DNA from: JBBDIX01 sp050486225
GTDB lineage: Bacteria; Actinomycetota; Nitriliruptoria; Nitriliruptorales; Nitriliruptoraceae
Length of the DNA: 64,000 bases
Assembly: GCA_050486225.1 (NCBI GenBank)
Contig: JBJHCV010000003.1
Location: forward strand, 248,001 to 312,000
Direction of reading: 5' to 3'
A program made the translations under genes and the position numbers. This document shows, one piece after another, positions 33,810 through 42,638 of this stretch (the first letter of the stretch is position 1; the number at the start of each line of letters is the position of its first letter). The notes below the pieces were generated by a model. The model was not told the DNA's origin, searched no databases, and saw only the letters and a list, made by a program, of their open reading frames with translations.

Positions 33810-36649
33810 GCAACAACGTCCGCGTGTACGAACTGGCCAGAGAGACCGGCCTCCCCAACAAGGAGGTCCTGCGTCGCCTTGCCAGTCTGGGTGTCGACGC
33901 GAAGAGCCACTCGTCGTCGGTCGCCGACGCCGATGCGGCGCGCTTCCGCGACTCGCTCGGCCGCACACAGGCCGACCGGCAGGCCGAGGAGGAGGCTCGT
34001 CGGCAGCGCGAGCAGGAGGAACTCGAGCGGTACCGCTCGATGCAGGCCGCGGCCCCCCCCGAGCGCAAGAAGGCGGCCAAGGTCCTGCCTCCGCACCTGC
34101 GCGCCCAGCAGGAGGCTGCCGACGCCGCAGCCCCGGCCCCCTCGGCTCCCGCCGTTCCGGCCGAACCTGCAGCGCCTGCTGCCGCCGGTGGTGCGGCGTC
34201 AGACGCTTCGGTTGCCGCGGCTCCTGCCGCGCGGGTGGTCGAGCCCGACGCCGACGCCCCCCAGACGCCAGCCAGCGGCGACGCGACCGCTCCCGCCGCT
34301 CCCGCTGCGCCTGCCGAGTCGACACCCGGCGATGCCGGTGACACCGAGGTGCGCCCGGCGCGGCGCATGCCCGGCGCGCCGCCTCCGCGGCTGAAGCCGG
34401 GAGAGGTCCCGTTGCGTCCGATCCGGGGCCCGCAGGCGCCGCCGAGCGTCACGGGGGAGTCGCCGGCCCTTCGGCGCCACGACAGCGGTGGGCTGCCCCA
34501 GGAGGGTTCGGGTCGGCGGGCGATCCCGCCGCCGCTGCGCAGTGCCCCCGCACGTCCCCAGCCGTCGGCCCAGCCGCCCGGCGGTCCGGGTGCCCGTACG
34601 GGCGCGCCCGGAGGTCCTCGGGGTGCTCCCGGCGCGCGTACCGGCGCGCCCGGTGGCCCTCGCGGTGGCCCCGGTGGCGCGTCGCCGTACCGCCAGCCGG
34701 CGGGCCGAGGTGCCCCTGGAGGAGCGCCGGGTCGCGGTGGGCCGGGCGGAGGTCCCGGCGGCCCGGGTGGGCCCGGAGGCACCGGGGGACCGGGAAGTGG
34801 CAAGACGCGCCGCAAGAAGCGTCGTGACAAGGAGGCGCCCGCCGAGCAGGAGCTCATGCGCGGGCCGCTGCGCCGCGACGTCCCGCTCGAGGAGCAGATC
34901 ACCAGGGATCGGGTCGAGGTCGTCTCCGGCGTGACCGTCGGTGAACTCGCCGACCGGCTCGAGGTGTCCGGCGCTGCACTCGTCAAGAAGCTGTTCGAGA
35001 TGGGCGAGATGGCGACCGTCCAGCAGACGCTGGCGGACGACACCGTGGAGATCCTCTGCGCGGACCTGGGAGTGGAGGTCTACTTCCTGTCCGAGGAGGA
35101 GCTCGAGTTCGGTGTCGAGGCACCCGACGCCGCGGACACCCTGCAGCCGCGCCCGCCCGTGATCACGGTGATGGGTCACGTCGACCACGGAAAGACCCTG
35201 CTGCTCGACGCGATCCGGCAGACCGACGTGGTGTCCGGCGAGGCCGGTGGCATCACGCAGCACATCGGCGCGTACCAGATCAGCAAGGACGGCCGGCCGA
35301 TCACCTTCATCGACACGCCGGGTCACGAGGCGTTCACCGCCATGCGTGCCCGTGGTGCCCAGGTCACGGACGTCGCGATCCTCGTGGTCGCCGCCAACGA
35401 CGGGGTCATGCCCCAGACGCAGGAGGCGATCAACCACATCCGGGCCGCCGAGGTCCCGATGGTCGTCGCTGTCAACAAGATCGACGTCGAGGGGGCCGAC
35501 GCGGGCCGCGTGCGGACCCAGTTGACCGAACATGGCGTCGTCGCCGAGGAGTTCGGTGGTGACGTGCCGATGGTCGAGGTCTCGGCGAAGACCGGGCAGG
35601 GACTCGAGGACCTGCTCGAGGTGGTGCTGCTGCAGGCGGACCTGCTCGAACTGACCGCGAATCCGGACAAGGACGCGCGCGGCCGGGTCGTGGAGGCTCA
35701 CCTGGACCGTGGTCGGGGACCGGTCGCGACCGTGCTCGTGCAGGGAGGCACCCTGCGTCGAGGCGACGTGCTGGTCGCCGGGACCGCGGACGGCAAGATC
35801 CGCGCCATGTTCGACGAGAACGGCGAGAACGTCGACGAGGCCAGCCCGGCCCGTCCCGTCCAGGTCATCGGCCTGAACGAGGTGCCGGTCGCCGGCGACG
35901 AGTTCCGTGTCGTCGACGCCGAACGCTTCGCTCGCGACGTCGCGGAACGCCGTTCGGCACGTGAGCGGCGCAAGGAACTCGCAGAGCGTCGGCCGTCGAC
36001 CCTGGAGGAGTTCACCTCCGCGGTGCAGGCCGGCGACAAGGCGACCCTCAACGTCATCATCAAGGCCGACGTGTCCGGTTCCGCCGAGGCCATCGAGGAG
36101 TCGCTGCTGAAGCTGGAGCTCGACGAGGTCCAGGTGCGTGTCATCACCAAGGGCGTGGGCGCCATCACCCAGGGTGACGTCCGGCTCGCCCAGGCGTCCG
36201 ACGCGATCATCGTGGCGTTCAACGTGCGACCGGGCGCCAATGCCCGCGAGGAGATCGAACGCTCCGGTGTCGACGTGCGCACCTATCGCATCATCTACGA
36301 GGTCATCGACGACATCGAGCGTGCCGTGAAGGGCATGCTGGCGCCGGAGATGCGCGAGCAGGTCATCGGCGAGGTGGAGGTCCGTGAGATCTTCCGCGTC
36401 CCGAGGATCGGCAACGTGTACGGGTCCATGGTCACGCGGGGCGAGGTGCGTCGCGAGGCCGGGGTTCGAGTGATCCGCGACGGTGTCGTCGTCGCCGAGG
36501 ACACCATGTCGTCGCTGCGTCGCTTCAAGGACGACGTCCGCGAGGTTCGCGAGGGCTTCGAGTGCGGGATCGGCCTGGAGAAGTTCCAGGACGTGAAGGT
36601 CGGCGACGTGTTCGAGGTGTACGAGACCGTCGAGGTCGCCCGTGAGTGA
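33806..36649 (+). CDS. infB: Translation initiation factor IF-2
   Basis: IF-2 of 947 residues. The N-terminal IF2N helix (MSNNVRVYELARETGLPNKE) leads into a long linker (about residues 85-345) rich in A, P and then G/P/R repeats of the type GAPGGPRG. The GTPase domain starts near 450 with G1 GHVDHGKT (457-464), DTPGHEAF and NKID. Domains III and IV end the protein. It brings fMet-tRNA to the 30S P site. GTG 33806 follows GAGGAGCGAG. Confidence 0.97.
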   Translation: MSNNVRVYELARETGLPNKEVLRRLASLGVDAKSHSSSVADADAARFRDSLGRTQADRQAEEEARRQREQEELERYRSMQAAAPPERKKAAKVLPPHLRAQQEAADAAAPAPSAPAVPAEPAAPAAAGGAASDASVAAAPAARVVEPDADAPQTPASGDATAPAAPAAPAESTPGDAGDTEVRPARRMPGAPPPRLKPGEVPLRPIRGPQAPPSVTGESPALRRHDSGGLPQEGSGRRAIPPPLRSAPARPQPSAQPPGGPGARTGAPGGPRGAPGARTGAPGGPRGGPGGASPYRQPAGRGAPGGAPGRGGPGGGPGGPGGPGGTGGPGSGKTRRKKRRDKEAPAEQELMRGPLRRDVPLEEQITRDRVEVVSGVTVGELADRLEVSGAALVKKLFEMGEMATVQQTLADDTVEILCADLGVEVYFLSEEELEFGVEAPDAADTLQPRPPVITVMGHVDHGKTLLLDAIRQTDVVSGEAGGITQHIGAYQISKDGRPITFIDTPGHEAFTAMRARGAQVTDVAILVVAANDGVMPQTQEAINHIRAAEVPMVVAVNKIDVEGADAGRVRTQLTEHGVVAEEFGGDVPMVEVSAKTGQGLEDLLEVVLLQADLLELTANPDKDARGRVVEAHLDRGRGPVATVLVQGGTLRRGDVLVAGTADGKIRAMFDENGENVDEASPARPVQVIGLNEVPVAGDEFRVVDAERFARDVAERRSARERRKELAERRPSTLEEFTSAVQAGDKATLNVIIKADVSGSAEAIEESLLKLELDEVQVRVITKGVGAITQGDVRLAQASDAIIVAFNVRPGANAREEIERSGVDVRTYRIIYEVIDDIERAVKGMLAPEMREQVIGEVEVREIFRVPRIGNVYGSMVTRGEVRREAGVRVIRDGVVVAEDTMSSLRRFKDDVREVREGFECGIGLEKFQDVKVGDVFEVYETVEVARE

Positions 36650-36689
36650 GCCCGCGGTCCCGACGGGCACCCGGCGCCGCTGACGATCC

Positions 36690-37007
36690 ATGGGCGTCGA
36701 GGCCGAGCAGGGACGTGTCCACTTCGGAGTCGCGCGCCTCGACGTGCACCTGCCCGGGGTGCACGGGCTCAAGGAGAAGCGGGCGCTGCTGCAGCCCATC
36801 CGAGCAGCGCTGGAACGCATGGGCTGCGCGGTCGCCGAGGTGGGCGCGCAGGACCGCTGGCAGCGCGCCGTGCTCGGGGTCGGTGTCGTCTCGTCGACCG
36901 CCGGCGGGGTGGACGCGGCACTCGCGGCCCTCGTGGAGGTGGTCGAACGCGACCCCAGGGTGACGGTGATCGGCATGACGGAGGTCGTCGACGACCTCGA
37001 CGCCTGA
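36690..37007 (+). CDS. DUF503 (YlxP-like) protein
   Basis: A 105-residue DUF503 protein with the conserved LPGVHGLKEKRALLQPI region. YlxP-type proteins sit between infB and rbfA in many Gram-positive bacteria and have been linked to ribosome assembly, which is only an inference here. ATG 36690 is 40 nt after infB. Confidence 0.9.
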   Translation: MGVEAEQGRVHFGVARLDVHLPGVHGLKEKRALLQPIRAALERMGCAVAEVGAQDRWQRAVLGVGVVSSTAGGVDAALAALVEVVERDPRVTVIGMTEVVDDLDA

Positions 37008-37020
37008 GGAGGGAGCGCAC

Positions 37021-37407
37021 GTGGCACGCAGACGCAGTCCTCGCACCGAGTCCCTGGTCAGGTCCGCGATCGCCGATCTGATCGAGACCGAGGTCGCCGA
37101 CCCCCGCGTTCGGTTCGTGACCGTCACCGAGGTGGAGGTGACACCCGACCACGACGTGGCGACGGTCTGGTACACCTCACTCGATCCCGACGTCGTGTCG
37201 CGAGACCCGGGCCGGACCGGGGGAGACCGGGTGCCCGACGCCGCCGACGTTGCCGCGGGCCTGGAGTCGGCGACGCCGCGCCTTCGGGCGATGCTGGCAC
37301 GCCGTGTCGACCTGCGGGTGGTCCCGGACCTGCGCTTCCGACCCGATCCCGTCGCCGAGCAGTCCGCGAAGGTCGAGGAGCTGCTCCGACGCCTGTCCGA
37401 GGACTGA
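37021..37407 (+). CDS. rbfA: Ribosome-binding factor A
   Basis: A KH-type cold-adaptation factor of 128 residues binding the 16S helix 1/28 region in 30S maturation. Matches: RTESLVRSAIADLIETEV ADPRV block and the RVVPDLRFRPDP motif. A short G/D-rich loop (DPGRTGGDRVPD) replaces the usual tight turn. GTG 37021 follows GAGGAGGGAG. Confidence 0.94.
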   Translation: MARRRSPRTESLVRSAIADLIETEVADPRVRFVTVTEVEVTPDHDVATVWYTSLDPDVVSRDPGRTGGDRVPDAADVAAGLESATPRLRAMLARRVDLRVVPDLRFRPDPVAEQSAKVEELLRRLSED

Positions 37408-37409
37408 GG

Positions 37410-38324
37410 GTGGCGACCTCTCGACCGGACGTGGACCTCGACGGGGTGCTCGTCGTCGACAAGCCGAAGGGCATGACGTCCCACGACGTGGTCGACGAGG
37501 TGCGACGCGTCACCGGGCTGCGTCGTGTCGGCCACACCGGCACGCTCGACCCTTCGGCGACCGGGGTGCTGGTCGTCTGCCTGGGGCGAGCCACCCGGCT
37601 CGTGCAGTTCCTGCAGGCCGGCCGCAAGACCTATGCCGCCCGAATGGTGCTCGGGGTCGTCACCGACACGCAGGACGCCGACGGAGCGGTCCTGGAACGG
37701 GTTGCCGCGGACCACGTCGACGAACAGGCCCTGTGCCGCGCCCTGACGTCCTTCCAGGGGGAGATCGAACAGGTGCCGCCGATGGTGTCGGCCGTTCGTG
37801 TCGACGGGGTGCGCCTGCACGAGCGGGCGCGTCGAGGAGAGACGGTCGACCGTGAGCCTCGACGCGTGGTCATCCACGACCTCGTGCTCGACGAGTTCGT
37901 CGAGGGCACACACCCGGAGGCGTCCTTCCTCGTCGGCTGCTCGGCAGGGACCTACGTGCGCACCCTGGCCCACGACGTCGGCCAGCGACTCGGGGTCGGG
38001 GGCAGCCTGTTGTCCCTGCGTCGGATCGCCAATGGACCGTTCACCGTCGACGACGCACATCCACTGGACGCCCTTGAGACCCTGCTCGCGTCCGACGGCG
38101 CCATCCTCGACGTCGTCGACGCGGTGGGCCGTGCGCTGCCCGTCGTGGAGATCGACGATCGGGACGAGGCACGGCGTCTGGCGAACGGCGGCAAGGCCGT
38201 GCTCAGCGGGATCAGCGGTCCCTTCGCGATCGTGTACGACGGACTGCTGGTGGGCATCTACGCCGACGACGTCGACGTCGCTCGGGCGCAGCTCGTGTGG
38301 GCGCGACCGGAGGACCTGGCGTGA
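37410..38324 (+). CDS. truB: tRNA pseudouridine55 synthase TruB
   Basis: TruB of 304 residues making pseudouridine 55 in the T loop. The catalytic aspartate is D47 in HTGTLDPSATG, after the KPKGMTSHDVV motif. YAARMVLG and GTYVRTLAHDVG complete the site, with a PUA-like C-terminus. GTG 37410 is 2 nt after rbfA; the stop overlaps ribF. Confidence 0.96.
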   Translation: MATSRPDVDLDGVLVVDKPKGMTSHDVVDEVRRVTGLRRVGHTGTLDPSATGVLVVCLGRATRLVQFLQAGRKTYAARMVLGVVTDTQDADGAVLERVAADHVDEQALCRALTSFQGEIEQVPPMVSAVRVDGVRLHERARRGETVDREPRRVVIHDLVLDEFVEGTHPEASFLVGCSAGTYVRTLAHDVGQRLGVGGSLLSLRRIANGPFTVDDAHPLDALETLLASDGAILDVVDAVGRALPVVEIDDRDEARRLANGGKAVLSGISGPFAIVYDGLLVGIYADDVDVARAQLVWARPEDLA

Positions 38325-39247
38325 GCGGGCTCGTGCAGGCGCTCGACGAGGTCGACCCGGCACCGTCGGTGGTCACGATCGGCAACTTCGACGGGGTGCA
38401 TCGAGGCCATCGCCTGCTCCTGTCGCGGACGGTCGACGCCGCGATGGACCGTGGCGTGCGATCGGTCGCCGTCACGTTCGATCCCCACCCGGCGACGGTC
38501 GTGCGACCCGACGCCGTCCCGCCCGCCCTGTGCTCGCTGGAGGAGCGCTGTCGACTGCTCACGGACGCCGGCGTGGACCTCGTCGCCATCGTGCGCTTCG
38601 ACGAGCAGCTGTCACTGCTCACGCCCGCGGCGTTCGTCGAGGCCGTCCTGGTCGACCGGTTGCGTGCCGGCCGGGTGATCGTCGGCTCCAACTTCCGGTT
38701 CGGGCACCGGGCCGCCGGCGACGTCGTCACGCTCGTCGAACTCGGGGAACTGCACGGGTTCGACGTGGAGGCGGTCGCCGTCCGGCGGGACGACGGCAGG
38801 CCCATCTCGTCGAGTGTCATCCGCGAGGCCCTGCTCGCCGGCGACGTGTCCGTGGCCGCAGCGGCCCTCGGCCGGTTGCCCCGACTCGTCGGGGAGGTCG
38901 TCGCAGGCGACGGGCGGGGTCGCACGATCGGCGTGCCGACGGCGAACCTTGCGATCCCCGACGGCCTCGTCGTGCCTGCCCGCGGTGTCTACGTGGCGCT
39001 CGCGATCGTGGACGACGTGGCGCTGCCTGCGGTGGTGAACGTCGGGGTCCGACCCACGGTGACCGAGGGCGTCGAGCAGACGGTGGAGGTGCACGTCATC
39101 GATCGTGACCTCGACCTGTACGGCCGCATGCTCTCGGTGGACCTCGTCGACCGGATCCGTGGCGAGCAGCGCTTCGCCTCGGTGGACGAACTCGTGACCT
39201 CGATCCGGGCGGACATCGACGTCGCGAGACAGCGACTGGCCGGCTGA
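38321..39247 (+). CDS. ribF: Bifunctional riboflavin kinase/FAD synthetase
   Basis: RibF of 308 residues making FMN and then FAD. The N-terminal FAD synthetase has TIGNFDGVHRGHRLLL and VGSNFRFGHRAAGD; the C-terminal kinase has GRGRTIGVPTANL and NVGVRPTV. GTG 38321 follows GGAGGAC and overlaps the truB stop. Confidence 0.96.
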   Translation: MSGLVQALDEVDPAPSVVTIGNFDGVHRGHRLLLSRTVDAAMDRGVRSVAVTFDPHPATVVRPDAVPPALCSLEERCRLLTDAGVDLVAIVRFDEQLSLLTPAAFVEAVLVDRLRAGRVIVGSNFRFGHRAAGDVVTLVELGELHGFDVEAVAVRRDDGRPISSSVIREALLAGDVSVAAAALGRLPRLVGEVVAGDGRGRTIGVPTANLAIPDGLVVPARGVYVALAIVDDVALPAVVNVGVRPTVTEGVEQTVEVHVIDRDLDLYGRMLSVDLVDRIRGEQRFASVDELVTSIRADIDVARQRLAG

Positions 39248-39591
39248 CTTCAGGCGTTGGGGGCACACGGTCGCGCGTTCGCCGGTCGAGTGTCGGCTTG
39301 CCGTCGCCCGGCCCCTGTGTCACACTCCTCCGGTCGACCCGAGTGGGTCGGCGTCACCGTGCCCGTTCGGGCGTCGGGGCCCGGCAGGTCGCACGCAGCC
39401 CAGCGCTGTTCGACCGCCGTCGCCGCACACGTTGCCAGCAGACGCCGGCCGACGTGGGTCGCGATCGGTGTGTGCGATCGATGCCACCACGCGCATCGTG
39501 GGCGTGGAGGATCGACGGCCCCCGGCGGTGGGAGTGACGACCACTCTCGCTGGCCCGGCGCGGCAGGGACCGACCACGACAGGAACAGGCC
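39248..39591. other. 344-nt intergenic region upstream of rpsO
   Basis: No gene is supported: frames in all directions are low-quality or run through rpsO. A weak promoter candidate is TTGCCG (39298-39303), 17 nt, CACACT (39321-39326). Small inverted repeats such as CGACCC/GGGTCG near 39334 could structure the leader. Confidence 0.5.
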
Positions 39592-39864
39592 TTGGTCACC
39601 ACACTTCCCAGTGACAAGCAGGCGATCATCGAGCAGTTCGCGCGTGAGCCGGGAGACACCGGCTCGCCCGAGGTGCAGATCGCACTCGTGACGCAGCGGA
39701 TCACGCACCTCACCGAGCACCTCAAGGAGCACCACGGCGATCACCACTCGCGCCGAGGACTGCTGATGCTGGTGGGACGTCGACGTCGACTGCTCAACTA
39801 CCTGCGAGACAAGGACGTCGACCGCTATCGCTCGCTCATCCAGGAGCTCGGTCTGCGTCGGTGA
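39592..39864 (+). CDS. rpsO: 30S ribosomal protein S15
   Basis: uS15, 90 residues, with TGSPEVQIALVTQRI and SRRGLLMLVGRRRRLLNYL. TTG 39592 follows AGGAAC; it gives the normal length. It lies just before pnp, as in most bacteria, where S15 often autoregulates through its leader. Confidence 0.95.
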   Translation: MVTTLPSDKQAIIEQFAREPGDTGSPEVQIALVTQRITHLTEHLKEHHGDHHSRRGLLMLVGRRRRLLNYLRDKDVDRYRSLIQELGLRR

Positions 39865-39874
39865 GCACGAACCA

Positions 39875-39906
39875 GAGGGTCGGGACCACACCGGGTGCCG
39901 ACCCTC
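39875..39906 (+). terminator. Hairpin after rpsO
   Basis: GAGGGTCGG (39875-39883) pairs perfectly with CCGACCCTC (39898-39906) around a 14-nt loop, starting 10 nt after the rpsO stop. It lacks a U-tract. It may terminate rpsO or serve as an RNase site in the rpsO-pnp transcript. Confidence 0.55.
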
Positions 39907-40052
39907 GAACTTGTCGGTGACCTTCACCGGCACGGGACGGCGATCTGCGTGCAGCGTCGGTCGTCAGTGGAGACGCCTCGAACGTCCGCACCTCGGACAC
40001 GAGTCGAGACGCCCTCACTGATGCGCCGACCGCGCAGGTCGCCTCCGACACG

Positions 40053-40087
40053 GTCCGCGTCGCGCGGACACCCCGCATCGTGCGGGG
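40053..40087 (+). promoter_or_regulatory. Twin triloop hairpins in the pnp leader
   Basis: GTCCGCG/CGCGGAC (40053-40059 with 40063-40069) and CCCCGCA/TGCGGGG (40071-40077 with 40081-40087) are adjacent perfect 7-bp stems, both with a TCG triloop, 1 nt apart and 9 nt before the AAGGAGG of pnp. In E. coli a double-stranded pnp leader is cut by RNase III and mediates autoregulation; a similar role is an inference. Confidence 0.5.
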
Positions 40088-40109
40088 ACGAGACACAAGG
40101 AGGCCCAAC

Positions 40110-42635
40110 GTGGGCAAGCTCGGGATCCACGAGCACGCCGTCGAGATCGACGGCAAGACCATCACCTTCGAGGCCGGCACGCTCGCCGCACAGGCAGGCG
40201 GCGCCGTTGTCATCAGCCTCGGTGACACCAAGGTGCTGTCGACGACGACCGCATCGAAGCAGGCGAAGGACTTCCTGCCCTTCTTCCCCCTGACCATCGA
40301 GGTCGAGGAGCGGATGTACGCCAACGGCCGGATCCCCGGGTCGTTCTTCAAGCGTGAGGGACGTCCGTCGGAGAACGCCATCCTGGTGTGTCGGCTGACC
40401 GACCGTCCGCTGCGCCCGACCTTCGCCGAGGGTCTGCGCAACGAGGTGCAGGTCGTCAACACCATCATCCAGACCACCCAGCACGACCCGTACGACGTCG
40501 TCGCGATGAACGGGTCGTCGTTGTCGACCATGCTCTCGGGCATCCCGTTCGCCGGCCCGGTCGCCGCCGTCCGTTACGCGATGCTGCGTGACGGGTCGTG
40601 GGTCGCCTTCCCGTCCTTCGAGGAGCTCGAGGAGGAGGCCGTGTTCAACATGGTCATCTCCGGGCGTGTCGAGGACGACGGTGAGGTCGCGATCCTCATG
40701 ATCGAGGCCGAGGCGACACCGGACGCCTGGATCAAGGTCGACATGGGGGCTCCCGCCCCCACCGAGCAGGTCGTCGGCGAGGCCATCGAACTGGTGAAGC
40801 CGATCATCCGCCAGCTGTGCGAGGCGCAACAGGACTTCGTCGACCGGGTGGGCGTGCGTGACGCCGGTACCTACCCGCTGTTCCCGGACCACTCGGACGA
40901 GGTCTTCGACGCGGTGTTCGGCCACGTCAGCAGCCGTGTCGAGGACGTGTACCGCCGCAAGGACCTTGGCAAGGAGGGCAAGGACGAGGCGCTCGCCGAG
41001 ATCCGCACGGACGCCGTCGCCCACGTCGTGGCCACCCCGCCGATCGATGCCGACGAGGCCGAGCTCTCCAAGCAGGCCGGAGAGGCCTTCCGCACCACGG
41101 AGAAGAAGGTCGTGCGTCGGCTCATCGTCGACGAGGGCTACCGCGTCGACGGCCGTTCGACCACCGAACTGCGTGAGGTCACCGCCGAGGTCGGCGTGCT
41201 GCCGATGACACACGGATCCGCCCTGTTCCAGCGCGGTGAGACCCAGGTCATGTCGGTGCTCTCGCTCGGCACGACCCGTGAGGGTCAGCGTCTCGACACC
41301 CTCGACCCGCAGGACGAGAAGCTGTTCCTGCACCACTACAACATGCCGCCGTACTCGACCGGGGAGGCCGGACGTGTCGGCAGCCCGAAGCGTCGGGAGA
41401 TCGGCCACGGAGCACTCGCCGAGCGCGCCCTCATCCCGGTCCTTCCCGACCAGGAGGGGTGGCCGTACGCCATGCGCGTCGTCTCCGACGTGCTCAGCTC
41501 GAACGGGTCGACCTCGATGGGCTCGGTCTGCGCGAGTTCGATGGCGCTGATGGACGGCGGTGTGCCGGTCCACGCCGCGGTGGCGGGCATCGCGATGGGG
41601 CTCGTGTTCGAGAACGGCAAGTACACGACCCTGACCGACATCCAGGGTGTCGAGGACTTCTTCGGCGACATGGACTTCAAGGTCGCCGGGCCGGAGAACT
41701 TCATCACGGCCCTGCAGCTCGACACGAAGCTCGCCGGGATCCCCGCACAGGTGCTCCAGGACGCACTGCTCCAGGCACGCGACGCGCGCCTGGAGATCCT
41801 CCGCGTCATGAACGAGGCGATCTCCGAGCCGCGTGACGAGGTTGCGGAGACCGCGCCGCGTGTGGAGATCGTGCACATCGCCCAGGACAAGATCGGTGCG
41901 GTCATCGGACCGCGCGGTGCGATCATCAAGGAGCTGGTGGAGGTCACCGGCGCCCAGATCGACGTCGACGAGGAGGCCGGTCGCGGGGTCGTCAAGATCT
42001 ACGCGAACTCCCGCGCCGTGGCGCAGGACGCGCTCGACCGCATCAATGCGATCGCCAACCCGCAGCTGCCCGAGAAGGGTGAGCGCTACCACGCGACCGT
42101 CGTGAAGACGGTCGACTTCGGTGCGTTCGTGAACCTCACGCCCGGCACCGACGGGCTGCTGCACATCTCGGAGCTGTCCAAGATCGTGGGCAAGCGCCTC
42201 GACCATGCCGAGGAGGCCGTCAACGTCGGCGACCAGGTCCTCGTCGAGGTCAAGGACGTGCTCGACGGTGGACGCAAGTTCAAGCTCGAGTACGTCGGCG
42301 AGCAGGCCGAGCGCCAGGGCGACGACCGCGGTGGCGACCGTGGTGACCGCGACGGCGGTGGCGATCGTGGCGGTGACCGGGAGCGCGGCGACCGTGGACG
42401 TGCTCGCGGCGGCGACCGTGGCGGTGACCGTGACCGTGGTGGCGACCGTGACCGTGACCGGGGCGGTGACCGCGAGCGCGGCGGCCGTGATCGTGCGCGC
42501 GGTGGCGATCGGGCACGTTCGGGCGACGACGCACCGGCGGACCGTGGTGGCGACCGCGATGGCGGAGGCGACCGCGGAGGCCGCAGCGACCAGCCGCGCA
42601 CCCGCACCCGCAGCCGCAGTCGCGAGCGCGACTGA
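40110..42635 (+). CDS. pnp: Polyribonucleotide nucleotidyltransferase (PNPase) with D/R/G-rich tail
   Basis: PNPase of 841 residues: two RNase PH domains joined by a helical domain, KH domain (DKIGAVIGPRGAIIKELVE) and S1 domain (VKTVDFGAFVNLTPGTDG). It degrades RNA 3'-5' by phosphorolysis. After the S1 domain, from about residue 730, an extra tail of about 110 residues is built of GDRG, RDRG and GGDR units. GTG 40110 follows AAGGAGG at 40097-40103. Confidence 0.97.
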   Translation: MGKLGIHEHAVEIDGKTITFEAGTLAAQAGGAVVISLGDTKVLSTTTASKQAKDFLPFFPLTIEVEERMYANGRIPGSFFKREGRPSENAILVCRLTDRPLRPTFAEGLRNEVQVVNTIIQTTQHDPYDVVAMNGSSLSTMLSGIPFAGPVAAVRYAMLRDGSWVAFPSFEELEEEAVFNMVISGRVEDDGEVAILMIEAEATPDAWIKVDMGAPAPTEQVVGEAIELVKPIIRQLCEAQQDFVDRVGVRDAGTYPLFPDHSDEVFDAVFGHVSSRVEDVYRRKDLGKEGKDEALAEIRTDAVAHVVATPPIDADEAELSKQAGEAFRTTEKKVVRRLIVDEGYRVDGRSTTELREVTAEVGVLPMTHGSALFQRGETQVMSVLSLGTTREGQRLDTLDPQDEKLFLHHYNMPPYSTGEAGRVGSPKRREIGHGALAERALIPVLPDQEGWPYAMRVVSDVLSSNGSTSMGSVCASSMALMDGGVPVHAAVAGIAMGLVFENGKYTTLTDIQGVEDFFGDMDFKVAGPENFITALQLDTKLAGIPAQVLQDALLQARDARLEILRVMNEAISEPRDEVAETAPRVEIVHIAQDKIGAVIGPRGAIIKELVEVTGAQIDVDEEAGRGVVKIYANSRAVAQDALDRINAIANPQLPEKGERYHATVVKTVDFGAFVNLTPGTDGLLHISELSKIVGKRLDHAEEAVNVGDQVLVEVKDVLDGGRKFKLEYVGEQAERQGDDRGGDRGDRDGGGDRGGDRERGDRGRARGGDRGGDRDRGGDRDRDRGGDRERGGRDRARGGDRARSGDDAPADRGGDRDGGGDRGGRSDQPRTRTRSRSRERD
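42300..42630 (+). repeat. Degenerate repeats encoding the PNPase GDRG tail
   Basis: Reiterated GGTGGCGACCGTGACCG-like units, read in the pnp frame as GDRGGDRD and variants. The phase stays multiples of three, so it is a coding low-complexity region. On the antisense strand it produces long spurious V/T/A frames. Confidence 0.75.
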
Positions 42636-42638
42636 GCG

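Noticed and set aside
34199..37027. Long antisense open frame over infB
   Set aside because: A shadow of high-GC codon use; no start with a ribosome binding site and no family match.
39248..39591. Small frames upstream of rpsO in both directions
   Set aside because: Low-complexity, overlapping rpsO or leader structures, no ribosome binding site or family signal.
42300..42630. Repeats that look like a CRISPR array
   Set aside because: Units are short, irregular, in-frame with pnp and without spacers; they code for the GDRG tail.
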